Below, one piece after another: positions 17,756-26,895 of a stretch of 64,000 nt of DNA. This DNA comes from Clostridia bacterium (GTDB taxonomy: Bacteria; Bacillota; Clostridia; Lachnospirales; Lachnospiraceae): contig CAJTDE010000013.1 of the NCBI GenBank assembly GCA_910574835.1, positions 1 to 64,000 on the forward strand. The letters are read 5' to 3'. A program made the translations under genes and the position numbers. The notes under the pieces were generated by a model. The model had not been told where the DNA came from, ran no database searches, and saw only the letters and a list, made by a program, of their open reading frames with translations. Each line of letters opens with the position of its first letter. Within the stretch, counting starts at the first letter, position 1.

Positions 17756-19267
17756 TTATTGCGGGCTTTCCGTATATCCCGACGCCATTGTCATCAAACG
17801 CTCTTCTCTCAGCTCTTTATTATTCAGCATACCGGTGCAGCGCCCCTCATACATCACCATTACGCGGTCACAGGAGGCCATCAGTTCCGGCATCTCTGAG
17901 GATACCATGATAACTGCCTTTCCTTTTGACACCACATCTCTCAGAAGCAAATGTATCTCTGCCTTAGCGCCTACGTCCACTCCGCGCGTAGGTTCATCAA
18001 TCAGCACAACATCCGGATCGGCAGACAGCCACATGGACAGCAGCACCTTCTGTTGGTTTCCGCCTGACAGATTCAAAACCTTCTGGGCCAGGCCGGAGCA
18101 TTTGATGCTCATGGCCGCAATGTATTTTTTCGCATTCTCCGCAATCTTTCCATAACGGACCGTTCCGCCCTGCACATAGCGTTCTGTGGATGCCGCCGCA
18201 ATGTTCTGCCGGATATCCAGATTCAGAAACAGTCCCAGGATCTTTCGCTCTTTTGTAATGTAGGCCAGGCGGTTCTTCTTGGCGTCGTAAGGGTTGCGTA
18301 TGGATACTTCCCTGCCGTGAAGCTTTACGGAACCGCCCGTTGTCTCTCTCCATCCAAACAGTGTCTCCAAAAGCTCGGTACGCCCGGACCCCTCCAGCCC
18401 CGCAATGCCTAAAATCTCTCCTTTATGCAGTTCAAAGGAAATATCTGATACTGCTTTGCCGCTGCTGAGGTGCTCCACCTCCATTAAAACCTCACCAATC
18501 TCGCTTGTCCCGACTCCGTACTCGTAAGCAACATCACGACCTACCATATAACGAATCATATCGTCCTTGGTGATCTCCTTTGTCATGGGCATGGTAGCCA
18601 CATGCTCCCCGTCCTTTAAAACGGTCAAAGCATCCGCAAGCTCCACTACCTCATCCAGACGATGGGAGATATAAATGATGGTCACACCTTTTTTCTTCAT
18701 ATCGTGTATCAGTTCAAAAAGCTTTTCCACTTCCACCTGGGTCAAGGCCGATGTAGGCTCATCCAGGATAACAACCCGGGCATTTTCATGCATCAGAGCC
18801 GCAATCTCCACCATCTGCTGGGAACCCAGGCTTAAGGTATTCATATCAGCTCTCTCATTGATATAATCCAGGCCGCAGGCGTCGAGGATCTCTCTTGCCG
18901 ACTGATAAAGAGCTTTATAATCGATGCGCCCGCGCTTTGTGGGCACCGCTCCTGCAAACAGATTGCTTGCCACGTCCAGATGCATAAAATTCGAAAGCTC
19001 CTGATACACGACTCCAATACCTGCTTTTTTGGCGTCCTCCGGGCTTTTGAAATGCACCGGCGTTCCAAACAGCTCTACCTGCCCCTCGTCACAGCCCTGT
19101 ACACCGGCAAGAATCTTGATCATAGTTGACTTTCCCGCACCGTTTTCCCCGATTATACAATGGACATCCCCCTCTTTGATCTCAAAGCTCACCTGATTCA
19201 AAGCACGGACTCCGGGAAACACCTTTGTGATACTTTTGAGCTTAATTGCCGTATTTTCCATATTCAA
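17756..19267 (-). CDS. Sugar ABC transporter ATP-binding protein, two domains (system 1)
   Basis: This 503-residue RbsA/MglA-type protein has two fused nucleotide-binding domains. The first has a full Walker A (GENGAGKST near residue 40), LSLGSQQMVEIA signature and Walker B VVILDEPTSA. The second has the usual degenerate GLEGSGRTE P-loop, LSGGNQQKVLLS and VLIDEPTRGVDVG. It is preceded by the permease gene and followed by the binding protein. The three make one importer. Confidence 0.95.
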   Translation of the reverse strand: MNMENTAIKLKSITKVFPGVRALNQVSFEIKEGDVHCIIGENGAGKSTMIKILAGVQGCDEGQVELFGTPVHFKSPEDAKKAGIGVVYQELSNFMHLDVASNLFAGAVPTKRGRIDYKALYQSAREILDACGLDYINERADMNTLSLGSQQMVEIAALMHENARVVILDEPTSALTQVEVEKLFELIHDMKKKGVTIIYISHRLDEVVELADALTVLKDGEHVATMPMTKEITKDDMIRYMVGRDVAYEYGVGTSEIGEVLMEVEHLSSGKAVSDISFELHKGEILGIAGLEGSGRTELLETLFGWRETTGGSVKLHGREVSIRNPYDAKKNRLAYITKERKILGLFLNLDIRQNIAAASTERYVQGGTVRYGKIAENAKKYIAAMSIKCSGLAQKVLNLSGGNQQKVLLSMWLSADPDVVLIDEPTRGVDVGAKAEIHLLLRDVVSKGKAVIMVSSEMPELMASCDRVMVMYEGRCTGMLNNKELREERLMTMASGYTESPQ

Positions 19268-19288
19268 TCCTCCTAAATGAGATACCGC

Positions 19289-20293
19289 CTATGCTTTTGC
19301 TTTCTTCTTTTTCAGCATCACATCCAGGCCGACAGCAAGAATCAGAATACAGCCGTTGATTACCTTTGTATAGCTGGCGTTCAAATATAGCAATGTAATT
19401 GCATTACCGACCATCTGCATCAGAACTACCCCAAGCATAGCTCCTAAAACGCTGCCCACGCCGCCGTCCATAGACACGCCTCCTACCAAAAGCGCAACTA
19501 CGTTACGAAATTCCAAGCTCTCTCCCGCATTCTGAGAGCAGCTTCCCAGACGGGCGGAAAGGATAATTCCCGCAAAAGCCGCTATGGTTCCGGTGATTGC
19601 ATATGTAATTACCGTAAATCGCTCAACATTGATTCCGGCCAGCTTGGCAGATGCCTTATTGGAACCGATATAGTATGCGTTGTGGAAGAAATTTGAATAT
19701 TTCAGTACAAGGATACCTACCACTACAATCACAAGCATATAAATAATGGTAACCGGAATCCCCAGTATGGTTGCCCGGCCTAAAACCAAGAAGCTCTCCG
19801 GGAAAGAGGATAACGTTCCGCCGCCCAGCATAACGAGCGCCGCTCCCCGGTAAGCCATCCAGGTACCCATAGTCGCAACCAAGGGAGTCAGGCCCAGTTT
19901 ATTGATGATAACGCCATTCAGTCCACCCAGCAGGAAACCGCTTGTCAAGCCAATCAGGATCGCCAACGGTACCGGCAGCCCCTGATTCAGCATCAGGGCA
20001 CAGATAGCGCCGTTCAGACAGAGTGCGGAACCGCCGGAAAAGTCAATATTACCTGCAATCAGTGAAATACACATGGGAATAGCTATCATCATATCGGTAG
20101 CCATACCCTGAAGCAGCACACGGAAGTTGGCAACCTGAAGGAAGTTTGGTGTGGCAATGCTTAAACATAAAGCAAAAAGGACCAACAGAATCGCCAGAGA
20201 AATTTCTCTCTTCTGCAGCAGCATACCTATTTTTTCCGAAAGCTGTCCATTCTTTGGGGACACTTTTCCTGTTTTCTGTTTTACGACACTCAT
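19289..20293 (-). CDS. Sugar ABC transporter permease (system 1)
   Basis: This 334-residue RbsC-type permease has eight to ten membrane segments. The family motif SLIAGNIDFSGGSALCLNGA lies near residue 90, and VGGVSMDGGVGSVLGAMLGV near 270. AGGAGG lies just before the ATG. The 124-base leader holds a palindromic operator candidate and the terminator of the upstream gene. Confidence 0.95.
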   Translation of the reverse strand: MSVVKQKTGKVSPKNGQLSEKIGMLLQKREISLAILLVLFALCLSIATPNFLQVANFRVLLQGMATDMMIAIPMCISLIAGNIDFSGGSALCLNGAICALMLNQGLPVPLAILIGLTSGFLLGGLNGVIINKLGLTPLVATMGTWMAYRGAALVMLGGGTLSSFPESFLVLGRATILGIPVTIIYMLVIVVVGILVLKYSNFFHNAYYIGSNKASAKLAGINVERFTVITYAITGTIAAFAGIILSARLGSCSQNAGESLEFRNVVALLVGGVSMDGGVGSVLGAMLGVVLMQMVGNAITLLYLNASYTKVINGCILILAVGLDVMLKKKKAKA

Positions 20294-20328
20294 GTTTCAT
20301 CCTCCTTAGAATTGATAATTTTTTCCAA

Positions 20329-20342
20329 TGCACTCGAGTGCA
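20329..20342. promoter_or_regulatory. Perfect 14-bp palindrome, candidate LacI-family operator
   Basis: TGCACTCGAGTGCA is a perfect palindrome with the central CG typical of LacI-family operators. It overlaps a possible reverse-strand promoter: TTGCAC, 17 bases, AATTAT (weak -10). It lies 36 bases upstream of the permease 1 ATG, and the LacI gene at 14032-15072 belongs to the same cluster. Confidence 0.6.
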
Positions 20343-20356
20343 ACTCGTGTCCTTTT

Positions 20357-20396
20357 AAAAGAGTAACTTTAGCCTGCAAGCCTTTGCTACTCTTTT
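20357..20396 (-). terminator. Terminator downstream of the YjbQ-like gene
   Basis: AAAAGAGTA and TACTCTTTT form an outer stem with an inner paired region. It lies 22 bases after the stop of the YjbQ-like gene and ends in a T-run on the reverse strand. Confidence 0.65.
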
Positions 20397-20417
20397 GTTT
20401 ATGAAAAATTCCCTTCT

Positions 20418-20912
20418 CTACTCGCCAATAACCTGTACCTGTACGGTTCGTTCCCTGCCCCTTGTCGCGTCAAAATCTATAAAATGAATAAATCCAAATT
20501 CACCCAGATCCAGCTCGCCGTCTATCAGTACGATGGTCTCGCTTCTTCCTATGATAGACGAACGAAGATGTGCATCCGTATTGTGACAGCATCTCCAGCT
20601 CTCTCCATGCTCTGCCGCATAAGCAATGGCTTTCTCACCGGGATGATGATACATTCCGTCGGTCCGATAGGCCGGGATAATATTCTCAAACACGTCCACC
20701 AGATCCTGCTGCAATGTCTCCAGTCCTGTCATGGACATATCAAAAGCACATTCCTGCGTAATCACACAGCAGGTTGTATGATGAGAATATACTACTGCAA
20801 TCCCATTCCTGATCCCGGAGCGACTTACAATCTCTTTTGTCTTTGCAGTCACATCGTGAAATGTGATCTCCTTATCTCTGGACATTACCTTGATTTCTTC
20901 TCTATAAACCAT
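20418..20912 (-). CDS. UPF0047/YjbQ-family protein, copy 1
   Basis: This 164-residue protein belongs to the YjbQ family, annotated as a 'secondary thiamine-phosphate synthase' because of a weak side activity; its real role is unknown. Conserved motifs are YSHHTTCCVITQE near residue 43 and NTDAHLRSSIIGRSE near 111, with GELDLGEFGFIHFIDFD at the end. The first motif has HHTTC where most members have a His-Thr-Ser-type sequence. It lies 51 bases downstream of the TIM-like isomerase and shares an operon with it. A second copy is at 49948-50568. Association with sugar genes points to a sugar or sugar phosphate substrate. Confidence 0.88.
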   Translation of the reverse strand: MVYREEIKVMSRDKEITFHDVTAKTKEIVSRSGIRNGIAVVYSHHTTCCVITQECAFDMSMTGLETLQQDLVDVFENIIPAYRTDGMYHHPGEKAIAYAAEHGESWRCCHNTDAHLRSSIIGRSETIVLIDGELDLGEFGFIHFIDFDATRGRERTVQVQVIGE

Positions 20913-20963
20913 GCTCTCTCCTATTCCGGTTCCTCAATAGCTTGTTCCTTGCTTCAGTGTCTT

Positions 20964-21665
20964 TTACTTTTTCAAATCATCTGCCGCTCTTCTGGTTGCC
21001 GCTATCATCTCGTCAATCATAGCCAGCGGATCTTCCGCATTCATAATTCCGGAAGCTGCCCCTGCCGCCTCTGAGCCTGCCATAATGAAGTCATAAACCT
21101 GCTGTCCGTTGGTAATGCCTGCCGCCTGCTCTACCATAATATTCGGATCGATGGCCTTGATTGCTTCAATCACTTCCTTCACATAACCCATATCGCTGAC
21201 TCCGCCGCCTGCTCCGCCAATAAGTTCGGACGGCTCCGGATTCAAAATATCCGGATGAAGCTGGGCCAGCGCTTTCGCTTCATCAACGGTATCGGCACAG
21301 GCAAATACGAGAAAGTCAAGCTCTCTGGCTCTGTCAATCGTCGCTTTGATTGCCGGAACAGACATGGGCTTCTCACAATGATTAACTACTACGCCCTGTG
21401 CTCCTGCCGCTTTCAGCCCTTCCGGCAGAATGTCAGCCATTCCCCGGCCCGGCCTCAGAGTATCCATATAAGGGGCCAGGACAATCAGGTGCTTGGTGTT
21501 CTCAACCACACGGCGTATCTCCGTACAGGGTGTGATAAAGAGCACGTCTATGTCATACTTCTCTGCTGCTGCGTCTGCTGCTTTGGCATATTCTAATACT
21601 TGATCTCCATAAATGTAATTTTTTGTTCCGATTTCAAAATATGGGGTTCTTATTTTGGGTTTCAT
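20964..21665 (-). CDS. Triosephosphate-isomerase-like protein (archaeal/LerI-like type)
   Basis: This 233-residue TIM barrel resembles archaeal triosephosphate isomerase and the tetrose-phosphate isomerases used in tetritol breakdown. The catalytic lysine is in IGTKNYIYGD near residue 14, the His-Glu region in VVNHCEKP near 94, and the catalytic glutamate in NPEPSELIGG near 144. The frame extends to 21827, but ATG 21665 is preceded by AAAAGGA and begins at the family start. The bases between 21665 and 21850 hold its promoter and three operator-like repeats. It is probably specific for a phosphorylated short-chain sugar. Confidence 0.85.
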   Translation of the reverse strand: MKPKIRTPYFEIGTKNYIYGDQVLEYAKAADAAAEKYDIDVLFITPCTEIRRVVENTKHLIVLAPYMDTLRPGRGMADILPEGLKAAGAQGVVVNHCEKPMSVPAIKATIDRARELDFLVFACADTVDEAKALAQLHPDILNPEPSELIGGAGGGVSDMGYVKEVIEAIKAIDPNIMVEQAAGITNGQQVYDFIMAGSEAAGAASGIMNAEDPLAMIDEMIAATRRAADDLKK

Positions 21666-21699
21666 GCCTTTTCCTTTCAAAAGTGGTGTTCTTAGAATT

Positions 21700-21781
21700 A
21701 TCATAAGACGGATTTCGTCATTTGTCAACATATTTTTGACTGATTTAATTATTTTTTTATTATTTTTGACCGTTTCAGTCT
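21700..21781 (-). promoter_or_regulatory. Promoter with three phased copies of a 15-bp operator motif
   Basis: TTGACA (21728-21723), 17 bases and TATGAT (21705-21700) form a near-perfect promoter for the TIM-like isomerase and YjbQ genes. The spacer itself is an operator copy: TGACGAAATCCGTCT (21720-21706). Two more copies lie upstream, at 21737-21751 (half-conserved) and 21767-21781 (TGACCGTTTCAGTCT). Start-to-start distances are 31 and 30 bases, three turns of DNA each. Confidence 0.7.
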
Positions 21782-21797
21782 TTAAGATGGTCAAATT

Positions 21798-21835
21798 AAA
21801 AAGCCACGGCATACTAAAATGTACCACGGCTTTTT
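21798..21835 (-). terminator. Terminator after GntR gene 1
   Basis: AAAAAGCC and GGCTTTTT form an 8-bp stem with a further TAC/GTA pairing in the loop. On the reverse strand it ends in a T-run 15 bases after the GntR stop, isolating that gene from the next promoter. Confidence 0.7.
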
Positions 21836-21850
21836 GTATTGAAACTATAA

Positions 21851-22543
21851 TTACAGCAGCACCTTCTTCGAACTCAAGGTATGAGCAACCATCGCTTTGC
21901 TGGCTTCTTCCACATCCTGCTTCCGAATCGCCTCATAGATCCGGTAATGCTCCTCATAGCAATCGTCCAAGATTGTCAGGTATTTGCTGAATCTTTTTAA
22001 ACAGGTTCTATTAATCTCTTCTATCGCCTCAAGGCACGCATACAAAATCGGATTTTTTGCACTTTTTGCCACTTGAAGATGGAAAGAAGTATCCATATAC
22101 TCCACCTGCAACAGATCCTCTGATGCAATTGCCGTTCTTAACCCCTGCAGGATCTTCTCCATCTCCGCCAGCTCTTCTTTGGTCCGCTTTTCCGCCGCCA
22201 TGCTCACTGTTCCGTTTTCTATGTATTCTCTGGCCGAATAAATCGCTTCAATGTCAACATCCTCAAAGTCTATAAGCTGATACAGCGGCTTCATGAACAG
22301 CCCCAAATCCACCTGCTTTACAAAGGTTCCCTTTCCCTGGCGAATATCCAGAATCCCCATCATATTCAACTTCTTGAGCGCCTCTCGTACCGTAATCCGG
22401 CTTACATTAAACTGCTCGCACAAAGTTGACTCATTAGGAAGCTTCTCACCCGTCTTGTAGACGCCGGTTATAATCATTTCCTTTAGCTGTTCTGTTACAA
22501 AATCACATTTTGTTACCCGATATCCGCCTGCCATATATGCCAT
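21851..22543 (-). CDS. FadR-type GntR transcriptional regulator with FCD domain, copy 1
   Basis: This 230-residue regulator has an N-terminal winged helix (recognition helix SRITVREALKKLNMMG near residue 48) and a C-terminal FCD ligand-binding domain. His and Asp residues that bind a metal in FCD proteins are present, for example in MDTSFHLQVAK, YEEHYRIYEA and VAHTLSS. ATG 22543 gives the same length as its paralogue at 32484-33176. A longer frame to 22588 is less likely. The DNA-binding helix is identical in both copies, so they probably read the same operator. It is the last gene after NagB-like copy 1. Confidence 0.92.
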   Translation of the reverse strand: MAYMAGGYRVTKCDFVTEQLKEMIITGVYKTGEKLPNESTLCEQFNVSRITVREALKKLNMMGILDIRQGKGTFVKQVDLGLFMKPLYQLIDFEDVDIEAIYSAREYIENGTVSMAAEKRTKEELAEMEKILQGLRTAIASEDLLQVEYMDTSFHLQVAKSAKNPILYACLEAIEEINRTCLKRFSKYLTILDDCYEEHYRIYEAIRKQDVEEASKAMVAHTLSSKKVLL

Positions 22544-22636
22544 GTCTTTTCGCTCTCCTTTGAGTCCTTCGTAGTTGTTACTCATCAAGCTTATCCTATC
22601 TTAGCTGGCAATAAATGTCAATATCCCCTCTTCCTT

Positions 22637-23611
22637 TTATAATACCGAAAAATCTTTGCCCCCCATATCGCTTGTCCAGCTTCCAAAGGGTTTTGCAATC
22701 CCTTCGCTCACATAGCACACGCCTTTTCCCAAACGCATGATAGACGCCGGACACTCCATAGAAATCGGTCCGTACAGCTCGATCCTGGAAATCATCCGCT
22801 GCCAGGAATCGCCTCCCGGATTCACAAAGCTGTGTATCTCAAACCTTTCTCTTGCATTTACCACATCTCTTGGTCCAATTGTTGCCGCACGCGGCGGAAC
22901 CGCCCATACATCTCCGGATGCTCCCATCGGGGAAAATAATGAATTTTCACAAATTGTAAGCGGAACCTGGGTCGTCAGCCTCGACCCCAGCTTGCAAAAC
23001 TCCTCCAGGGTATCTGCCCGGAACTCTTTTGCACCCGGATCGATAAATGCCGTATGTCCCGGCCAGCCGGTTGCGGAATAGATGACGTCCGCTCCGCCGC
23101 CTCCTGTTTCTTCAATGATAGAGGAGTATACATTGTCTCCTTTATTTTCATTCGTAAATACATGCCAGTGTTCCACGTCCGGGCGGAGATCCTCTCTGAT
23201 CTTTCCGTAAAAATGCTTTCGGAAAGAGAAGCCAAGACCGGCGCCATAGGTCAGCGGAGCAACATTTCCGTCCTGATCCGCCCATTCGTCCATAGCAAAA
23301 GCATCTACATTTCGACAGCTTACATTGTATCGGTTAATCATTTCCGCAACTGCGGAATACACGCCCGGCCACTGGTTTGGAAAAATCATGGTTAAATGCT
23401 TATCTTCCACGTCACTTAAATAGATTCTGTGAAAAATATCCTGGGCCAATATAAGCGTCGGATCTATCACAATCCGCACACTGTATCCATTTTCATTGGT
23501 ATACTCCATATCCTCTCGTTTTATATTTCTTACCCGGTCGAGCATCTCCACATCTCTTGACGGAAGCCAGCTTGCGGGCTGAAAATCAAATTCATAATTA
23601 TTCTTCGCCAT
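22637..23611 (-). CDS. NagB-like sugar-phosphate isomerase/deaminase, copy 1
   Basis: This 324-residue protein of the glucosamine-6-phosphate deaminase fold is longer than ordinary NagB (about 260). FAMDEWADQDG near residue 105 matches the catalytic DE(Y/W) region, SATGWPGHTAFIDPG near 180 matches the ring-opening His/substrate loop, and IGPRDVVNARE near 246 matches the phosphate-binding region. It could deaminate or isomerise an amino-sugar phosphate. It is nearly identical in protein sequence to 34426-35400 (15 differences in 324 by my alignment). AGGAGGT-type binding site GGAGGTAAAAA precedes the ATG. Confidence 0.85.
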   Translation of the reverse strand: MAKNNYEFDFQPASWLPSRDVEMLDRVRNIKREDMEYTNENGYSVRIVIDPTLILAQDIFHRIYLSDVEDKHLTMIFPNQWPGVYSAVAEMINRYNVSCRNVDAFAMDEWADQDGNVAPLTYGAGLGFSFRKHFYGKIREDLRPDVEHWHVFTNENKGDNVYSSIIEETGGGGADVIYSATGWPGHTAFIDPGAKEFRADTLEEFCKLGSRLTTQVPLTICENSLFSPMGASGDVWAVPPRAATIGPRDVVNARERFEIHSFVNPGGDSWQRMISRIELYGPISMECPASIMRLGKGVCYVSEGIAKPFGSWTSDMGGKDFSVL

Positions 23612-23656
23612 TTTTTACCTCCATTTTAAGTTCCGCGCCTTTTCCTGCCAACACTT

Positions 23657-25663
23657 TTATAAACTATAATAAATAACCTGCCCCAGCCGATCCCCTGAAC
23701 CGACAGCCAAACGCTTTCCGTCAGGGCTGACCGCACAGGAGGTTATAATCGGACAATGTATCGAACTATGCGGCGACGGAGAATCATATGTAATATGGCC
23801 GAGCCAGCGCAGGCCGTTTTCTTCGTCATAGGAAAATAATATCCCCATATCGTCCTCATGACCGCCTACGCCGAATACCTTCTTCCCATCCGGCGTCACA
23901 CACAAATCGCGGATAGGGCCGTTGTACACTGCCGGTCCCAGAGAAAAGACCTTTCCGTTTTCACAAACGGCAAGCATCCCATCCTTTGTTCCCGCAATCT
24001 GCTTATCGCCCACCGTAACTGCCGCCGACACAACTGCCTGATACTGCCTTCCCGGATAATAGGGCAGACCGGCAATCTCCGGAAGCCGATTCTTCTTTTC
24101 CATCAATTTCCGATAGCGGTCCGGATCCCGCTCTTTCTCTATAAGCTCCGTAATCTCTCCGTCCACAGTTCGAAACAGATATTCCTTTTCTCCTCCGCAT
24201 ACGCCCAAAATTGTTGTTTCATTTTCCCAGCACAATGCTTTGACCGCGGATTCCTGAATGTGATCCGGCGCCAGTGCACGCCATAATCGGGTGGGAGCGC
24301 TGGCCAGCTCCATCTCAACCTTCCAGTTATTCGCCTCCCCTAATTTATCCTGCTTGTAGAGAAACTCCGCTATTTTATCATAGCGTTCGGTCGTGGGCCT
24401 CTGGCAGTAAGGATCCGTAGTTACGACCATACCAAAATTATGCCTATCCTTCCTATACTGCTTTAAATCTACGGCAGTAATATCCGGGCCGTCCGTAGCA
24501 TGGTTTGTTCCGATGATAAACATAATGTCATCTTTATTAATGCTTATTTCGCTGGTCCAGCAGGCAACACGCTCCTTTGTTCCGATTACTCCCAGCCATT
24601 CCGGTTTTCCCCCTCGGGCAATATCCCAGCGAAACAGTGAGGAAGGCATACCGATTTCCCTGACGCCGCTGTAACAGTTCCGGCTGAACACAGCGTACCA
24701 AAGTACTCCTTCACTGTCAAATTCCATTGCAAAAACGCCGTTGCGCGTTTCTCCATCCGTATGCTTTTCATATCCCGGCATATAATCGCCCATATCTTCA
24801 AAGGTGTTCGTATCGCTGTCATAGGCCACCATATGGCGCCCATAGAAAAAGCACATATACAATCTTCCGTCCGGCCCGATTCCTCCGTTGCTTAAGCCTT
24901 TAAAATCGCCCCCTGTATACTCCGGATAGGTAACAAACGGTATGCGATACTCCAGATCCTGCACTTCCAGAGTTTCCGTATTAATCTTATACATATAACC
25001 GGAACGGGATGCTCCTAAAATATCTCCGTTTTTGTCAAAAAGCAGCCGGAAAGAAAAATTCTCCGCCATCTGGCCAAAGTCAGTCAGCTCTCGATCATCA
25101 AAGGAATAACGATATGTATGTCCCCTCATAAAGCCGGTAAAAAACAATGCATTATGCTTTTTGTCATAAAGCGATCCGTAAATAGATTCATGAGGAACCG
25201 GTATTCCCAGGTTTTCTGCCTTACCGGTCTCCCTGTCATAGATAAGGATGTTGGAACCGGCATAGCCTTCCCACGGATGATGATAGTACGCCCAAGGCAT
25301 CCATGCCGGATGAAGCGGGCTTTTATCCGTCGTATGGGTGGTCATAACCAGACGGCCGTCATTCATCTCACTAATAGAGGTATGAAATTTGCTTGCACGG
25401 ATTGCTTTGTAGGAAGGCATAATTACATCCTCCGCCTTAAAACATTCCGTAACCGTATTCGAATCATAATTATATCTGCACAATCTGGCATAGCCTGCCG
25501 TAGAAAGCTCTGTTGACAGAGAAAAATACAGGTCCCCGTTGCTAATCACTTTAGAGTCCCAAATTGCATTATGCATACTGTCCAACGGAAATATATATTG
25601 CTGCACGCCTGTCTGTGACATAATCTTATAATCTTCCGGTGTCTTAAATAAAAATTCCTTCAT
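23657..25663 (-). CDS. Large cytoplasmic beta-propeller protein of unknown function
   Basis: This 668-residue protein has no signal peptide, so it is cytoplasmic. Repeated segments such as NGGIGPDGRLYMCFF, DSEGVLWYAVF, TPDGKKVFGVGGHEDD and SPDGKRLAVGSGD point to two beta-propeller halves of WD40-like or SMP-30-like blades (about 20-400 and 470-660). It is rich in clustered His and Trp (MTTHTTDKSPLHPAW then YYHHPWEGYAG near 110-130; PSPHSSIHCP near 636), which could be a metal or sugar site. It is encoded between the NagA-like and NagB-like genes and is likely an enzyme or sugar-binding component of the pathway. A polysaccharide-lyase-22-like role is possible but unproven. Confidence 0.75.
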   Translation of the reverse strand: MKEFLFKTPEDYKIMSQTGVQQYIFPLDSMHNAIWDSKVISNGDLYFSLSTELSTAGYARLCRYNYDSNTVTECFKAEDVIMPSYKAIRASKFHTSISEMNDGRLVMTTHTTDKSPLHPAWMPWAYYHHPWEGYAGSNILIYDRETGKAENLGIPVPHESIYGSLYDKKHNALFFTGFMRGHTYRYSFDDRELTDFGQMAENFSFRLLFDKNGDILGASRSGYMYKINTETLEVQDLEYRIPFVTYPEYTGGDFKGLSNGGIGPDGRLYMCFFYGRHMVAYDSDTNTFEDMGDYMPGYEKHTDGETRNGVFAMEFDSEGVLWYAVFSRNCYSGVREIGMPSSLFRWDIARGGKPEWLGVIGTKERVACWTSEISINKDDIMFIIGTNHATDGPDITAVDLKQYRKDRHNFGMVVTTDPYCQRPTTERYDKIAEFLYKQDKLGEANNWKVEMELASAPTRLWRALAPDHIQESAVKALCWENETTILGVCGGEKEYLFRTVDGEITELIEKERDPDRYRKLMEKKNRLPEIAGLPYYPGRQYQAVVSAAVTVGDKQIAGTKDGMLAVCENGKVFSLGPAVYNGPIRDLCVTPDGKKVFGVGGHEDDMGILFSYDEENGLRWLGHITYDSPSPHSSIHCPIITSCAVSPDGKRLAVGSGDRLGQVIYYSL

Positions 25664-25697
25664 TTTTTCTCCCTTTCCATATATGATTATTTTTCTT

Positions 25698-26852
25698 TTA
25701 GACTACAATCTCCCCCTGCAGAATTACTCTTTTTACATGAACCATATCATCAATCAAAATAATATTTGCTGTTTTTCCTGCCTCCAGGCTTCCCACCTGA
25801 TCTTCTATTCCCAAAAGCCTTGCCGGATTCAATGTGGCAAATCGGACAGCATGGCATAAACCATAGCCCGTATGCTTCATAATATTTCTGCATGCATGGT
25901 CCAGCGTCAGATGGCTGCCTGCAAGATGTCCTTCATAGTCATAATTCAAATCCGGCCCATAAGCCACACCATCTTCTTCGTTGTTTGTAAAATTTCCACT
26001 TAACGGCATGGCGTCTGTTATCAAAATAATCCGCTCCACACCCTTTGTTCGGACAACCATTTTGAGCATATCCGGCGCTACATGGATTCCATTCTCATCG
26101 CAAATCAACTCCGCATAAATATCCGGATCATACAAAGTATATTCGTCACATCCTGCTCCTATGGTTCCCTGTGCAAAGCCAGGCGCTTTTCCGGAATCTC
26201 CATGATGCGTTTGCAGGCGCAGCCCGTATTTTTTTATTTTTCTGCAGTCTGCTGCCGAGGCAAAGGAATGTCCCATAGAAAAAATCGCATTGGAATCCTT
26301 CTCATGAACATACCTTATAAATTCTTCAATTCCTTCTCTCGCAGGATCAACCGCCCAGACCTTTGCATAGCCCTTTAATTCTTCAACCAGCGGCGCATAT
26401 TCCTCTTTTTGTATTTTCCCGCCCCACAAAATGTATTTTTGATTGCTTCCATTGCCGTTCATATATGGCCCTTCCATGTAAAGCCCATGCAGTATGCGTC
26501 CGACCCCGGTTTTCGCAGCCTCCCGAACCCGCTTTGCTCCCTCCAGTATCTGTTCTCGATTTAGGCTGCAGTAAAAGGTAGGAAGTATTGTTGTTTCACC
26601 GTGACGGATAAAATGCTCCGCACACTTCAGCGGCTCATCGCAGAACAGCTCCTTCTCCGATCCGTGATTGTGAATATCGATTAATCCGGGGGCCGTATAT
26701 AGCCCTCCGGCGTCCAGTACCTCAGCATCACTCGGAACAGTTATATCCGATGCACTGCTCACTTCAATGATTTTATTCCCTTCATAAAGCAGGATTCCGT
26801 CCCAGATGATGCCATCTGCCAGAATCAGCTTTGTATTGACAATTGCTTTCAA
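25698..26852 (-). CDS. NagA-like N-acetylglucosamine-6-phosphate deacetylase, copy 1
   Basis: This 384-residue amidohydrolase removes an N-acyl group from an amino-sugar phosphate. Motifs are GLIDIHNHGSE (HxH) near residue 55, YMEGPYMNG near 124, SMGHSFASA near 195, LQTHHGDSG near 217, CDENGIHV near 257, and ILITDAMPLSG with the catalytic Asp near 283. I place the start at TTG 26852, with GAGGG eight bases upstream, because the paralogue begins at the same residue. ATG starts further up would overlap the permease 2 gene. Confidence 0.88.
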   Translation of the reverse strand: MKAIVNTKLILADGIIWDGILLYEGNKIIEVSSASDITVPSDAEVLDAGGLYTAPGLIDIHNHGSEKELFCDEPLKCAEHFIRHGETTILPTFYCSLNREQILEGAKRVREAAKTGVGRILHGLYMEGPYMNGNGSNQKYILWGGKIQKEEYAPLVEELKGYAKVWAVDPAREGIEEFIRYVHEKDSNAIFSMGHSFASAADCRKIKKYGLRLQTHHGDSGKAPGFAQGTIGAGCDEYTLYDPDIYAELICDENGIHVAPDMLKMVVRTKGVERIILITDAMPLSGNFTNNEEDGVAYGPDLNYDYEGHLAGSHLTLDHACRNIMKHTGYGLCHAVRFATLNPARLLGIEDQVGSLEAGKTANIILIDDMVHVKRVILQGEIVV

Positions 26853-26895
26853 TTTGTTTACCCTCGTTCTCCGTAAAAAAAATAATACTTTATTT

